Source: Myxococcales bacterium
GTDB taxonomy: Bacteria > Myxococcota > Bradymonadia > UBA7976 > UBA1532
Assembly (NCBI GenBank): GCA_020633515.1
Contig: JACKDM010000031.1
Coordinates: forward strand, 1-56,339
Reading direction: 5' to 3'
DNA: 56,339 nt
Shown piece after piece: positions 16,048-24,288 of this stretch. Both the position numbers and the translations under genes were made by a program. Numbering within the stretch: position 1 is the stretch's first letter; every line of letters begins with the position of its first letter. The notes below the pieces were generated by a model. It saw only the letters and a program-made list of their open reading frames with translations, ran no database searches and had not been told where the DNA came from.

Positions 16048-17099
16048 CCGCGGCCTCCGCGCCCGCGTCCGCCGCGGCTGTCGCGGTCGTCGCGGCCCTC
16101 GCCGCGGGCCTCGGCGGCGGCTTCGTTGTGGGCGTCGTCGCGGTCGTAGGCGCGCACGATCGCCTGCACGAGCGCGTGGCGCACGACGTCGACCGGGGTC
16201 AGGCGCACGATCGCGATGCCTTCGATGCCGTCGAGGATCTCGAGCGCGTGGCTCAGCCCGCTCTCGCGGCCGCGCTCGAGGTCGACCTGGGTGGTGTCGC
16301 CGGTGACGACCGCCCGCGACGAGTAGCCGAGGCGGGTGAGGAACATCTTCATCTGCTCGCGGGTGGTGTTCTGCGCCTCGTCGAGGATGACGAACGCCTG
16401 GTTGAGCGTGCGGCCGCGCATGAACGCGAGCGGGGCGACCTCGACGGTGCCGTTCTCGATGAGGCGGGTCGCCGTCTCGATGCCCATGAGGTCGTAGAGC
16501 GCGTCGTGGAGCGGGCGCAGGTAGGGGTTGACCTTCTCGACGAGGGAGCCGGGGAGGAACCCGAGGCGCTCGCCGGCTTCGACGGCGGGGCGGGCGAGGA
16601 TGATGCGCTTGACCTCCTGCGCGCGGAGCGCGGCGACGGCGGCGGCCATCGCGAGGTAGGTCTTGCCGGTGCCGGCCGGGCCGACGGAGAAGACGATGTC
16701 GTGGTCGCGCATCGCCTCGATGTAGGCCTTCTGGTTGGGGCTCTTGGGGCTGACGGCGCGGCGGTCGTGGGTGAGGGTGAGGGTGTGGGTGCGCAGCTCG
16801 CCGACGTTGACCTCGCCGGGCGCGCCTTCGATCAGGTTGACGACCTGTTCGATGTCGTTGAGGAAGAGGGTCTGGCCGCCGCGGGCGAGCGAGACCAGCT
16901 CGCGGATCGCGCGCTCGGCGAAGGGCAGGTGGTCGGGGCGCCCGGTGAGGGTGATCTGGCGGCCGCGGGCCGAGAGCTTGACCTTGAGCCGGCGCTCGAG
17001 GAGCCGGCGGTGGGCGTCCTGGGGGCCCCAGAGCGCCGCGGTCACCATCTTGCCTTCGGGGACGTCGATCACCACGCTCGGGGCGGTGGGCTCACTCAC
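16044..17099 (-). CDS. phoH: PhoH-like ATPase
   Basis: 351 residues. An N-terminal KH-like region (LKVKLSARGRQITLTGRPD, near 35-55) precedes a RecA-type NTPase: Walker A GPAGTGKTYLA near 142, Walker B FVILDEAQNTT near 235, and VVTGDTTQVDL as sensor. PhoH/PhoL proteins are ATPases linked to RNA metabolism and often sit next to ybeY, as here. C-terminus is an Arg/Gly/Asp tail. The start is a GTG (MSEPTAPSVV) preceded by AAGGA with 6-7 bases spacing; the two GTG codons further upstream have no ribosome site. The upstream 260 bases hold the structured RNA candidate. Confidence 0.95.
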   Translation of the reverse strand: MSEPTAPSVVIDVPEGKMVTAALWGPQDAHRRLLERRLKVKLSARGRQITLTGRPDHLPFAERAIRELVSLARGGQTLFLNDIEQVVNLIEGAPGEVNVGELRTHTLTLTHDRRAVSPKSPNQKAYIEAMRDHDIVFSVGPAGTGKTYLAMAAAVAALRAQEVKRIILARPAVEAGERLGFLPGSLVEKVNPYLRPLHDALYDLMGIETATRLIENGTVEVAPLAFMRGRTLNQAFVILDEAQNTTREQMKMFLTRLGYSSRAVVTGDTTQVDLERGRESGLSHALEILDGIEGIAIVRLTPVDVVRHALVQAIVRAYDRDDAHNEAAAEARGEGRDDRDSRGGRGRGGRG

Positions 17100-17122
17100 T
17101 TGGGGTCCTTTTTGAAAGTTCA

Positions 17123-17324
17123 CCACAAAATATGGTCGAGCCCAGTGCCGGACCGGGCGCCGAGGTCAAGGAACGAAGCCGCAGAAGGGCCAAGCCTGCG
17201 ACCTGACGGGGCGTCGGCCCGGTGGGCGGCGCGCAGCGCCAACCACCCCGAAGGTCTTTCGAGTGCTGAGAGACGCAGAGATCGGCGTTCGGGACGGTGC
17301 TGGGCGAAGCGCCAGATTCTGTGG
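17123..17324 (-). ncRNA. Structured RNA candidate with 6S-like rod architecture
   Basis: The two ends of this 202-base segment pair into one long arm. On the minus strand CCACAGAAU (17316-17324) pairs with AUUUUGUGG (17123-17131), then UGG/CCA, GCCCAG/CUGGGC, CCG/CGG twice and CGCCG/CGGCG, separated by small symmetric internal loops. An open central region follows, then an apical arm GACCU-CGGGG...CCCCG-AGGUC enclosing GGUGG-UU-GGCGC-UGC-GCGCC-GC-CCACC. The 3' side of the open region has a small GCAG...CUGC hairpin. A closing stem, central bubble, apical stem and about 200 nt are the hallmarks of 6S RNA. One arm pair is G-U on the minus strand but A-C on the plus, favouring minus. No clear promoter seen; it could instead be a phoH leader. 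Confidence 0.52.
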
Positions 17325-17360
17325 GGAAGCTCTCAAGAGCAGGGAGGGAGGCTTCGAGCA

Positions 17361-18560
17361 TCAGCGCAGGTCGTAGTCGGTGCCGATGCTGATGTAGCTG
17401 ATCGGGGCCTCGCCGGGGAGGTCGAGCGCGGCGGGCTCGATGAGGCGCGCCTCGGTGAGCGCGGCGAGGGTGTCGGGGTAGGCGCCGTTCTCCACGCGGT
17501 AGACCTCGAGGGCGTTGCCGATCGCGACGAGGCGGTTGGCGCGGAGCCGGTCGAGCGCCTCGCCGGCGACCCGTTCGGTGTTGCGATGCAGTTGGATGCG
17601 CGAGCGGGGCATGAAGAGCACGCCGACGACGATGAGCCCGAGCAGCGTGGCGTTGACGACGAGGCGCACCGCGAGCTGGCGCCAGGCGACGCCGGGGCGG
17701 CGCGAGGGGGCGTCGAGGGCTTTTTTGACCTTGGTGGGCTCGATGTACTCCTCGTTGAGGAGCGTCAACAGCGCCTTGCTGGTCTCGAACTCACCGAGGC
17801 GGCTGCGATCGACGATCTGGTGCACGTCGCGCTGGCCGTCGACGAGCGCGAGCACGGCGCGCTCGGTGTCGCCGAGGCCGCCGCTGCCGGAGAGCGACTC
17901 GTCGAAGTCGAAGCCGTCGTCGAGCCCGTCGCCGCCGCCGCCGCCCATCGAGGCCTCGACGAAGGCGTCGTCGAGGATGCGCTCGAGCGCCTGCGACTCG
18001 TCGCCGATGGTGCGGGCCTTGTCGGTCTGGCGGTAGACGACCGAGTAGTTGTTGATCCGCGCCCGGATGAGCGGCCACTCGTCGAGCATGCGAAAGCCTT
18101 CCATCAGGAGGCTCTCGGAGGAGATCGCGGTGCCGGAGGGGCGGGTGAAGTTGGGGGGCTTGCTCTCGAAGCGGTACTGGCCGCTCTTCCACTCGAAGAG
18201 GCGGTAGAGGGTCTCGCGGGCCTGGAGGTCGGCGAGCTGGTTGATCGCCTCGCGGCGCACGGTGCCGTCTTCGACGAGGACGTCGCCGAGGCGCTTGAGC
18301 GACTTCTTCTGGCTCTTGAGCGCGGCCCCGAGCTGCTCCTTGTCGATCTCGCCGGCGGCGATGAGCATCTGGCCGAGGAGGTCGCGCTTGTGCCGGTTGT
18401 TGACGTCGGTGCGGATGATGCGCCCCGACGAGAACGAGATCATGACCTCTTCGCCGCTCTCGCCGCCGGTGACGTGCAGGATGCCGGTCTTCTGCTGGCT
18501 GCCGATGAGCTGGAGGATCTCGGCGATGCCGAAGTCGGCGAGCGAGCCTTGCAATGCCAT
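17361..18560 (-). CDS. PATAN/DUF4388 protein with TM helix and pilin-like C-terminal domain
   Basis: 399 residues. Residues 1-100 match the DUF4388/PATAN pattern (LQGSLADFGIAEILQLI, KTGILHVTGG, ISFSSGRIIR), common in myxobacterial signalling proteins. A second region (LGDVLVEDGTVRREAINQLADLQARETLYRLFEWKSG, here as scattered motifs) resembles the PilZ/GspE-N-like helical module. Then an Asp/Gly-rich linker, a helix-turn region, one TM helix near 300-320 (LVVNATLLGLIVVGVLF), and an exported C-terminus similar in pattern to the GspG-type pseudopilin core (IGNALEVYRVENGAYPDTLAAL). Start overlaps the upstream stop as ATGA, so it is translationally coupled to the TPR protein. Confidence 0.8.
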   Translation of the reverse strand: MALQGSLADFGIAEILQLIGSQQKTGILHVTGGESGEEVMISFSSGRIIRTDVNNRHKRDLLGQMLIAAGEIDKEQLGAALKSQKKSLKRLGDVLVEDGTVRREAINQLADLQARETLYRLFEWKSGQYRFESKPPNFTRPSGTAISSESLLMEGFRMLDEWPLIRARINNYSVVYRQTDKARTIGDESQALERILDDAFVEASMGGGGGDGLDDGFDFDESLSGSGGLGDTERAVLALVDGQRDVHQIVDRSRLGEFETSKALLTLLNEEYIEPTKVKKALDAPSRRPGVAWRQLAVRLVVNATLLGLIVVGVLFMPRSRIQLHRNTERVAGEALDRLRANRLVAIGNALEVYRVENGAYPDTLAALTEARLIEPAALDLPGEAPISYISIGTDYDLR

Positions 18561-20533
18561 CAGGCGCGCTCCTTCCAGCGGGCGGCGCGGATGGCGTTGC
18601 TGATCCAGAGGCCGGCGACGAGCGCGAGGAGGACCCAGCGGCCGAGCGTGAAGCCGTCGGTGACGGGGTCGAAGCCGGGGAGCGGCTCGAGGAGGAGACC
18701 TTCGGGCTCGACGAGCCAGAGCGCGAGGACGGCGGTGAGGCCGGCGACGAGCGCGCCGCGGAGCGCCTGGCCGCGGACGAGGTCGACGAGGCCGGGAACG
18801 GTGAGGCCGAGGAGGCGGGTCGACCAGCGGCGCACGGTCGACCAGCGGGCGATGGTCTGCTCCTTCTGGAAGCGGACCCGGCGGTCGACGGGGATGTTGC
18901 GGACGAAGAGGTTGACGCATTGCTCGCACTGCGGGTGCGCGGGCGGGCCGTCGGCGATGTTGGCCGGGGCGGGGCGGGCGCAGCGGAAGCAGGGCCAGGT
19001 GAGGCGCATGCGGCGGCGGAGGCCGGTGAGCACGCCGAAGAGGGCGAGGGTGGCGATGGCGGCGAGCGGGGCGGTCATCTCGGGCACGGGGCCGGCGAGC
19101 GCGACCCAGCCGCGGCGGGCGAGCGGGGTGGGCGCGAAGAGGTCGGCCATGGCGCGGGCGGTGAGGGTGGCGGTGGGGAGGTCGAGGTCGACGACGAAGC
19201 GGTTGGCGTAGGGCTCGTCGTCCTGGCTCCAGGCGGCGACGGCCTGGGCGTCGATGCCGGTGGCGGTCTGGAGCGCGGCCTCGGCGTCTTCGCCGCGGCC
19301 GAGGCGGCGGTAGAGGCGGTGCAGGTTGAACGCGGGCTCGGCCGCGTCGGGGAGCCGCTTGCGGGCGCGCTTGTAGGCCTCTTCGGCGCCCTGGGGGCGG
19401 CCCTGCGCGAAGAGCACGTTGCCGAGGGTGTTGTAGATGGTGCCCTCGGCCTCGCCCTCGGCGCCGAGGATGGCGGCGCGGAGCGCGGTCTCGGCGTCGT
19501 CGAGGCGGCCGAGGCGCTTGTGGGTGAGCCCGAGCACGGCCTGGGCCGCCCAGTCCTTGGGGTCGGCCTCGACGGCGGCCTCGACGGCTTCGAAGGCGCG
19601 GGCGTCGGTGGGGTTGTGCGAGAGCGCGTGCAAGGCCTGGGTGGGGCCGGTGCCGGCCTCGGTGAGCCGGTCGCCCATGCGCAAGAGCCAGGGCAGCGAG
19701 CCGAGGAAGACGATGAAGATCGCGGAGATGACCTTCTCGGCGCGGCTCTGGTAGCTCCAGAGCGCGACCGCGAGCGGGAAGAAGAGGAGCACGGGGCCGA
19801 AGCCGTAGACGAGCGGGAGCGCGAGGAGGAGGCCGATGGCGACGAGGAGCACGACGCGCATGGTGCTCGGGAACGCGGCGCCGAGGTCGTGGAAGAGGTG
19901 GATGGCGTAGCGGACGAGCTGCGCGACCATGAAGAGGAAGCCGAGCGCGCCGAGCACGAGGAGCGCGCCGAGGACGAAGTCGCTGAAGAGGAGCATGCGC
20001 CGCTGGAAGTCGTCGACGCGGGCGAGGAGCGCCTTGATGCGGAACTTGGACCAGGTGTGCAGCGCCCAGGGGGCCTCGTCGAGCGCGAGCGCGGCGCGGG
20101 CGTCGTAGACCTCGGGGAGCGCGGGCGCGAGCTGCTCGGCGCGGTCGATGCGGAGGCGGGCGGTGGCGTGGTCGCCCTGGTCGGCGGCGGCGCGGGCCTC
20201 GCGGAGGAGGGCGGCGGCGAAGGGGTCGAGGCGGGTGATGCCGGCCTCGCGGGCGGTGCGGGCGAGGCGGTCGAGCTGCTCTTCGGCGCGCTCGGGGTCG
20301 GCGCCGCTGCGGTTGCGCCAGATGTTGACGAGCTCGGCGCCGCCGCGGCCCTGCGCGATGAGCGCGACGGCGGGGTTGGCGGCCTCACGGGGCGCGGCGG
20401 GCTCGGCGGCCACGGGCTCGGCGGCCACGGGCTCGGCGGCCACGGGCTCGGCGGGCTGCGCGAGGGCCGGCGTGACGGCGCCGAGGAGGGGCGCGAGGGC
20501 GATCAGCAGGGTGAAGGCGAGTCGGCGGCGCAT
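18560..20533 (-). CDS. TPR repeat multi-pass membrane protein with zinc ribbon
   Basis: 657 residues, no named family recognised. Signal-like N-terminus (LLGAVTPALAQ), an AEPVA repeat, helical TPR-like region 55-150, four or more TM helices about 180-290, canonical TPRs about 305-420 (PKDWAAQAVLGLTHKRLGRLDDAETALRAA as the A/B helix pattern), a beta region, a TM helix near 500, a cytoplasmic ribbon CFRC...CEQC (CX2C pairs), and three further TM helices. Probably an inner-membrane scaffold. It is coupled to the DUF4388 protein by a 1-base overlap. A promoter-like pair lies 43-71 bases upstream. Confidence 0.78.
   Translation of the reverse strand: MRRRLAFTLLIALAPLLGAVTPALAQPAEPVAAEPVAAEPVAAEPAAPREAANPAVALIAQGRGGAELVNIWRNRSGADPERAEEQLDRLARTAREAGITRLDPFAAALLREARAAADQGDHATARLRIDRAEQLAPALPEVYDARAALALDEAPWALHTWSKFRIKALLARVDDFQRRMLLFSDFVLGALLVLGALGFLFMVAQLVRYAIHLFHDLGAAFPSTMRVVLLVAIGLLLALPLVYGFGPVLLFFPLAVALWSYQSRAEKVISAIFIVFLGSLPWLLRMGDRLTEAGTGPTQALHALSHNPTDARAFEAVEAAVEADPKDWAAQAVLGLTHKRLGRLDDAETALRAAILGAEGEAEGTIYNTLGNVLFAQGRPQGAEEAYKRARKRLPDAAEPAFNLHRLYRRLGRGEDAEAALQTATGIDAQAVAAWSQDDEPYANRFVVDLDLPTATLTARAMADLFAPTPLARRGWVALAGPVPEMTAPLAAIATLALFGVLTGLRRRMRLTWPCFRCARPAPANIADGPPAHPQCEQCVNLFVRNIPVDRRVRFQKEQTIARWSTVRRWSTRLLGLTVPGLVDLVRGQALRGALVAGLTAVLALWLVEPEGLLLEPLPGFDPVTDGFTLGRWVLLALVAGLWISNAIRAARWKERA
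20396..20455 (-). repeat. 15-base tandem repeat coding Ala-Glu-Pro-Val-Ala
   Basis: Three exact and one partial copy near the N-terminus of the TPR membrane protein, just after the signal peptide. Confidence 0.85.
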
Positions 20534-20575
20534 CCCGTTCTTCGAGGTCGTCCCCGCACGTTTGACGGTTTCTTG

Positions 20576-20604
20576 CAGGTAGCACGAAAAAAGCGGGAGG
20601 GCCA
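20576..20604 (-). promoter_or_regulatory. Promoter candidate for the TPR/DUF4388 pair
   Basis: Minus strand TGGCCC, 17 bases (including a T6 run), TACCTG in the 205-base gap after the GH15 gene. Confidence 0.38.
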
Positions 20605-20738
20605 GAGCGTGCGCGCGCTTCCGAGCGGCGGTCGGCGCGGGCGGGCGGCGGGCGGACGCGATGCGCTGCGGCTCGGCGATCGACGACGCGAGTGATGGCA
20701 GGTGCGGTGTTCGCGCGCGTGGCAGGTGTCATCTCTGG

Positions 20739-22577
20739 CTATCGCGTCGGCGTGGCGGCCGGGTCGCGGTCGAGCTCGACGTCGAGCCGGTGCGCTGCGC
20801 TGATGAGCGCGAGGTGGGAGAGCGCCTGGGGGTAGTTGCCGAGGTGGTGTCCGCCGGGGCCGAGCTCTTCGGCGAGCAGTCCGAGCGGGCTCTGGCAGGC
20901 GAGGAGGTCGTCGAAGAGGCGGCGGGCTTCGTCGAGGCGACCGGCGCGGGCGAGGCACTCGACGTACCAGAAGGAGCAGGCGGTGAAGCTGCCTTCGCGG
21001 CCTTCGAGGCCGTCGATGTCGTCGCGGGGTGAGTAGCGGTGTACGCGGGGGCCGCGGCGGAGCTCGCGGTCGATGGCGGTGAGGGTGGAGAGCCAGCGGG
21101 GGTCGTCGGGGGCGATGAAGTCGACGAGGGGCATGAGCAGCGCGGAGGCGTCGAGGGTGTCGCCGCCGCGGTATTGCACGAAGGCGGCGCGGCCGGGGTG
21201 CCAGAAGTGCGCGAAGACATCGGCGCGGATGGCATCGCGGGCGCTCTGCCAGCGATGGGTCGGCGCAGGGAGCGTTCGAGCGGCGGCGATGCGGAGCGCG
21301 CGGTCGAGCGCGACCCAGCACATGACGCGGGAGGTGAGGAAGTGGCGGGGTTCGCCGCGGATCTCCCAGATGCCGGCGTCGGGCTGGTCCCAGTGGGCGG
21401 CGACCCAGTCGGTGATGGCGGTGAGCGCGCGCCAGGCTTCGGGTGAGACGGGCTGGCCGCGCTCGGCGGCGAGGCAGGCGGCGTCGAGGAGCGGGCCGTA
21501 GATGTCGAGCTGGAGCTGGTCGTGGGCGCCGTTGCCGATGCGGACGGGGCGGGAGTCGTGATAGCCGCGCAGGCTCGAGAGGGTCTCTTCGGTGAGGTCG
21601 GTGCGGCCGTCGACGGCGTACATGACCTGCAGGCGGCCGCCGCGGTGGCGTGGGATGCAGACGTCGAGGACCCAGCGCATGAAGGCGCGGGCCGCTTCGC
21701 CGTGGCCGAGGCGGGTGAGCGCGTAGACCGCGAAGGCGGAGTCGCGGATCCAACTGTAGCGGTAGTCCCAGTTGCGCTCGCCGCCGATGGCTTCGGGGAG
21801 GCCGAAGGTGGGCGCGGCGACGATGGCGCCGTAGCGGGCGGCGGTGAGCAGGTGGAGCACGAGCGCGGAGCGGCGGACGGGCTCGGACCAGCGGCCGCGG
21901 TAGGCGATCTGTGCGGCCCAGACGCGCCAGCGGGCGGTGGTGGTGGTGATCCAGTCGGCGACGCGGGGGGCGAGCGGCGCGGGCGGGGGTTGGGGGGCGA
22001 GGACGAAGCAGGCGCTCTCGCCGGCGGCGAGGTCGAAGGTGGCGGTGACGTCGCGGCCGTCGAGGGCGAGGGGCACGGTGGCGGCGAGGTGGAGCGCGGG
22101 GGTGGCGCCGCCGTCGGGGCGCAGCTCGACGCCGTCGGCGACGGGGAGCGCGGTGTGGCCGCGGCGGGCGTAGTCGAAGCGGGGCGCGCAGCGGGCGTGG
22201 AAGCGGAGGCGGCCTTCGCGCACGTCGACGCGGCGGACGAGCGCGCGGATCGGGCCGCGGTCGTCGATGGGCATGAGATCGGTGATCTCGGCGATGCCAT
22301 CGGGGCCGGCGAAGCGGGTGACGAGGACGTGGGTGTCGCGGAGCCATGCCTGGCTGCGGGCGCAGCGGCCGAGGGGGCGGAGTTCGAAGGCGCCGCCGCG
22401 GTCGCGGTCGAGGAGGCGGGCGAAGACGGTGGGTGAGTCGAAGCGGGGGAAGCAGAGGTAGTCGATCGTCGCGTCGGGGGCGACGAAGGCGGCGGTCTCC
22501 TGGTTGCCGATGACGCCGTGGGCTTCGATCGGCGGGGTGGTGCGCGGTCGGTGGCCCGCTCCGCGTGGGTCGTGCAT
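20739..22577 (-). CDS. Glycoside hydrolase family 15 (trehalase/glucoamylase type)
   Basis: 612 residues, the length of bacterial GH15 proteins. N-terminal sandwich opens IEAHGVIGNQETAAFVAPDATIDYLCFPRFDSP (scattered: GVIGN, DYLCFPRFDSP), then an (alpha/alpha)6 barrel. Signatures: NWDYRYSWIRDS near 285, the first catalytic-acid region GIWEIRGEPRHF near 410, and the second LLAEELGPGGHHLGNYPQALSH near 575 in pieces (LLAEELGPGG, GNYPQALSH). The family hydrolyses alpha-linked glucosides, and mycobacterial relatives cleave trehalose; the substrate here is undetermined. ATG is preceded by AGGAGG. Divergent from the SDR gene with a palindrome between. A GH13 enzyme further along may share a glycogen/trehalose role. 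Confidence 0.93.
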   Translation of the reverse strand: MHDPRGAGHRPRTTPPIEAHGVIGNQETAAFVAPDATIDYLCFPRFDSPTVFARLLDRDRGGAFELRPLGRCARSQAWLRDTHVLVTRFAGPDGIAEITDLMPIDDRGPIRALVRRVDVREGRLRFHARCAPRFDYARRGHTALPVADGVELRPDGGATPALHLAATVPLALDGRDVTATFDLAAGESACFVLAPQPPPAPLAPRVADWITTTTARWRVWAAQIAYRGRWSEPVRRSALVLHLLTAARYGAIVAAPTFGLPEAIGGERNWDYRYSWIRDSAFAVYALTRLGHGEAARAFMRWVLDVCIPRHRGGRLQVMYAVDGRTDLTEETLSSLRGYHDSRPVRIGNGAHDQLQLDIYGPLLDAACLAAERGQPVSPEAWRALTAITDWVAAHWDQPDAGIWEIRGEPRHFLTSRVMCWVALDRALRIAAARTLPAPTHRWQSARDAIRADVFAHFWHPGRAAFVQYRGGDTLDASALLMPLVDFIAPDDPRWLSTLTAIDRELRRGPRVHRYSPRDDIDGLEGREGSFTACSFWYVECLARAGRLDEARRLFDDLLACQSPLGLLAEELGPGGHHLGNYPQALSHLALISAAHRLDVELDRDPAATPTR

Positions 22578-22596
22578 CGGTCCTCCTGGTTCGAGC

Positions 22597-22617
22597 GATG
22601 GCAAGTTCGGTGCCATC
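22597..22617. promoter_or_regulatory. Palindrome between GH15 and SDR genes
   Basis: GATGGCA (22597-22603), 7 bases, TGCCATC (22611-22617): perfect arms, 19 bases upstream of the GH15 start. It could be an operator, but GATGGCA is also a globally frequent word in this window. Confidence 0.35.
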
Positions 22618-22674
22618 AGGGCGGAATGTTTCTTGCCATGGGTGACTGCACTTCAGACGCGGAGGCATGGTGAC

Positions 22675-23706
22675 ATGAAAGAAGAGACACGGCGGGTCTT
22701 CGTGGTGACCGGCGCGAGCGCGGGCGTGGGGCGGGCGGTGGTGCGGCGGCTGGCGGGGCCGGGGGTGTGTATCGGGCTGCTGGCGCGCGGGCGGGACGGG
22801 CTGTATGGGGCGCGGGCGGAGGTGGAGGCGGCGGGGGGCGAGGCGCTGGTGGTGCCGACCGATGTGGCGGACGCCGACGCGGTCGAGGCGGCGGCGGCGG
22901 CGGTGGAGGCGCGCTTCGGGCCGATCGATGTGTGGATCAACAACGCGATGACCTCGGTCTTCGCGCGGAGCTGGGAGGTGAGCCCGGCGGAGTTCGCGCG
23001 GGTGACGGCGGTGACCTATCTGGGTACGGTCAACGGGACGCTGGCGGCGCTGCGGCGCATGGTGCCGCGGCGGCAGGGGGCGATCGTGCAGGTGGGCTCG
23101 GCGCTGGCGTACCGGGGGATCCCGCTGCAAGGCGCGTACTGCGGGGCGAAGCACGCGATCCAGGGCTTCACCGAGTCGCTGCGCTGCGAGCTGATGCACG
23201 ATGGGATCCCGATCCGGCTGACGATGGTGCAGCTCCCGGCGATGAACACGCCGCAGTTCGGGTGGGTGCGGAGCCGGCTGCCGCATCGGGCGCAGCCGGT
23301 GCCGCCGATCTATCAGCCGGAGGTGGCGGCGGAGGCGGTGGTGTACGCGGCGGGGAGCGATCGGCGGGAGATGTCGATCGCGGGGTCGGTGCTGCTGGCG
23401 GTGTGGGGGAACCGGCTGGCGCCGTGGCTGGCGGATCGGGTGCTGGCGCGGTCGGGGGTGTCGTCGCAGCAGACGGACGAGCCGGAGGTGGCGGGGCGGC
23501 CGGACAACCTCTTCGCGCCGGTGCCGGGTGATCACGGGGCGCATGGTCGCTTCGACGAGCGGGCGCGGCGGCGGAGTCTGGTGCTGTGGCTGTCGAAGCA
23601 TCGGGGCGCGGTGGCGGCGGCCGGGGCGGCGCTGGTGGGGGTGGCGGTCGCGGCGTGGGGCGCGGCGCGGGTGGGCCAGGATGCCTCGCGGGCGTGGGTG
23701 CGGTGA
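22675..23706 (+). CDS. Short-chain dehydrogenase/reductase with C-terminal membrane tail
   Basis: 343 residues. Classical SDR motifs: TGASAGVG near 12-19 (NAD(P)-binding), D at the end of beta-4 (PTDVADAD), NNAMTS near 88, catalytic Ser in VGSALAYR near 137, and YCGAKHA near 151. After about residue 260 the chain continues with a long tail that ends in a hydrophobic helix (AVAAAGAALVGVAVAAWGAA, near 318-337), likely a membrane anchor. Substrate unknown. ATG preceded by GGAGG with 9-base spacing. The base composition is extreme, with long G-rich runs on the coding strand. Confidence 0.9.
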   Translation: MKEETRRVFVVTGASAGVGRAVVRRLAGPGVCIGLLARGRDGLYGARAEVEAAGGEALVVPTDVADADAVEAAAAAVEARFGPIDVWINNAMTSVFARSWEVSPAEFARVTAVTYLGTVNGTLAALRRMVPRRQGAIVQVGSALAYRGIPLQGAYCGAKHAIQGFTESLRCELMHDGIPIRLTMVQLPAMNTPQFGWVRSRLPHRAQPVPPIYQPEVAAEAVVYAAGSDRREMSIAGSVLLAVWGNRLAPWLADRVLARSGVSSQQTDEPEVAGRPDNLFAPVPGDHGAHGRFDERARRRSLVLWLSKHRGAVAAAGAALVGVAVAAWGAARVGQDASRAWVR

Positions 23707-23744
23707 GGTCGATCGCCCCGGCGCGGGGGGGCGGGCGCATGGGC

Positions 23745-23773
23745 TTTACCCGCCGGTCGGGCTCTGGTACCAA
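23745..23773 (+). promoter_or_regulatory. Promoter candidate for the Cys-rich lipoprotein/ferredoxin pair
   Basis: TTTACC, 17 bases, TACCAA, ending 26 bases before the start at 23800. Confidence 0.45.
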
Positions 23774-23799
23774 GCCGTCTCGCTTCGCCGGGAGTCGCC

Positions 23800-24288
23800 A
23801 TGCGCCGCTTGTTCGCCCTGTTGCTGCTCACCCTCGTCGGGTGCTTCGACACCAGCGATGTCACCAACGAGTGCCGGTCGGACGAGAACTGCCCGGTCGG
23901 TGAGGTGTGCCGCGTGAGCCCGATCGAGGCGGGGCGGCTGATCTGCGTGGCGAGCTGCGTGCGCGACGACGAGTGCGCGGCGGGTGAGATGTGCAGCTTC
24001 GGGCGGTGTCAGCCGATCGTTCAGCCGCCGGCCGATGGGGCGGTGGTCGACGCGGGCGCGGTCGACATGGGCGGTGACGCGGGCGCGGGCGACGCGGGGG
24101 CCGACGCGGGCGACATGGCGATGGACGCGCGCTTCCCGCCGCCCGACATGCTCGTCGACTTCGGTGAGCCCGATCTCGCGGCCCCCGAGCAGGGCGTCGA
24201 GCCGGACCTGGGCGCCGTCGACGCCGAGCCGCTCGACGAGGGCGCGCCGTCGATCGACCTCGACATCGACGACGACGGGGGGATCTGA
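23800..24288 (+). CDS. Cys-rich lipoprotein with Asp-rich tail
   Basis: 162 residues. Lipobox LVGC at 12-15. A compact Cys-rich module follows (ECRSDENCPVGEVCR near 24, CVASCVRDDECAAGEMCSFGRC near 49 in pieces), a repeated CxxDxxC-type knot common in Myxococcota secreted proteins. The second half is an Asp/Ala/Gly/Met tail with no predicted fold. RBS GGGAG lies 6 bases before the ATG. Function unknown. The ferredoxin gene follows without a gap. Confidence 0.8.
   Translation: MRRLFALLLLTLVGCFDTSDVTNECRSDENCPVGEVCRVSPIEAGRLICVASCVRDDECAAGEMCSFGRCQPIVQPPADGAVVDAGAVDMGGDAGAGDAGADAGDMAMDARFPPPDMLVDFGEPDLAAPEQGVEPDLGAVDAEPLDEGAPSIDLDIDDDGGI

Noticed and set aside
17092..17361. 89-codon minus frame between phoH and DUF4388
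   Set aside because: No ribosome site, no protein character, and the segment is explained better as structured RNA.
16128..19211. 1027-codon plus-strand open frame over phoH and the PATAN gene
   Set aside because: Antisense shadow without motifs; the opposite strand codes phoH and DUF4388.
20560..20600. T6 run as intrinsic terminator of the GH15 gene
   Set aside because: No stable GC stem directly before the T-run on the minus strand; it fits better inside a promoter spacer.
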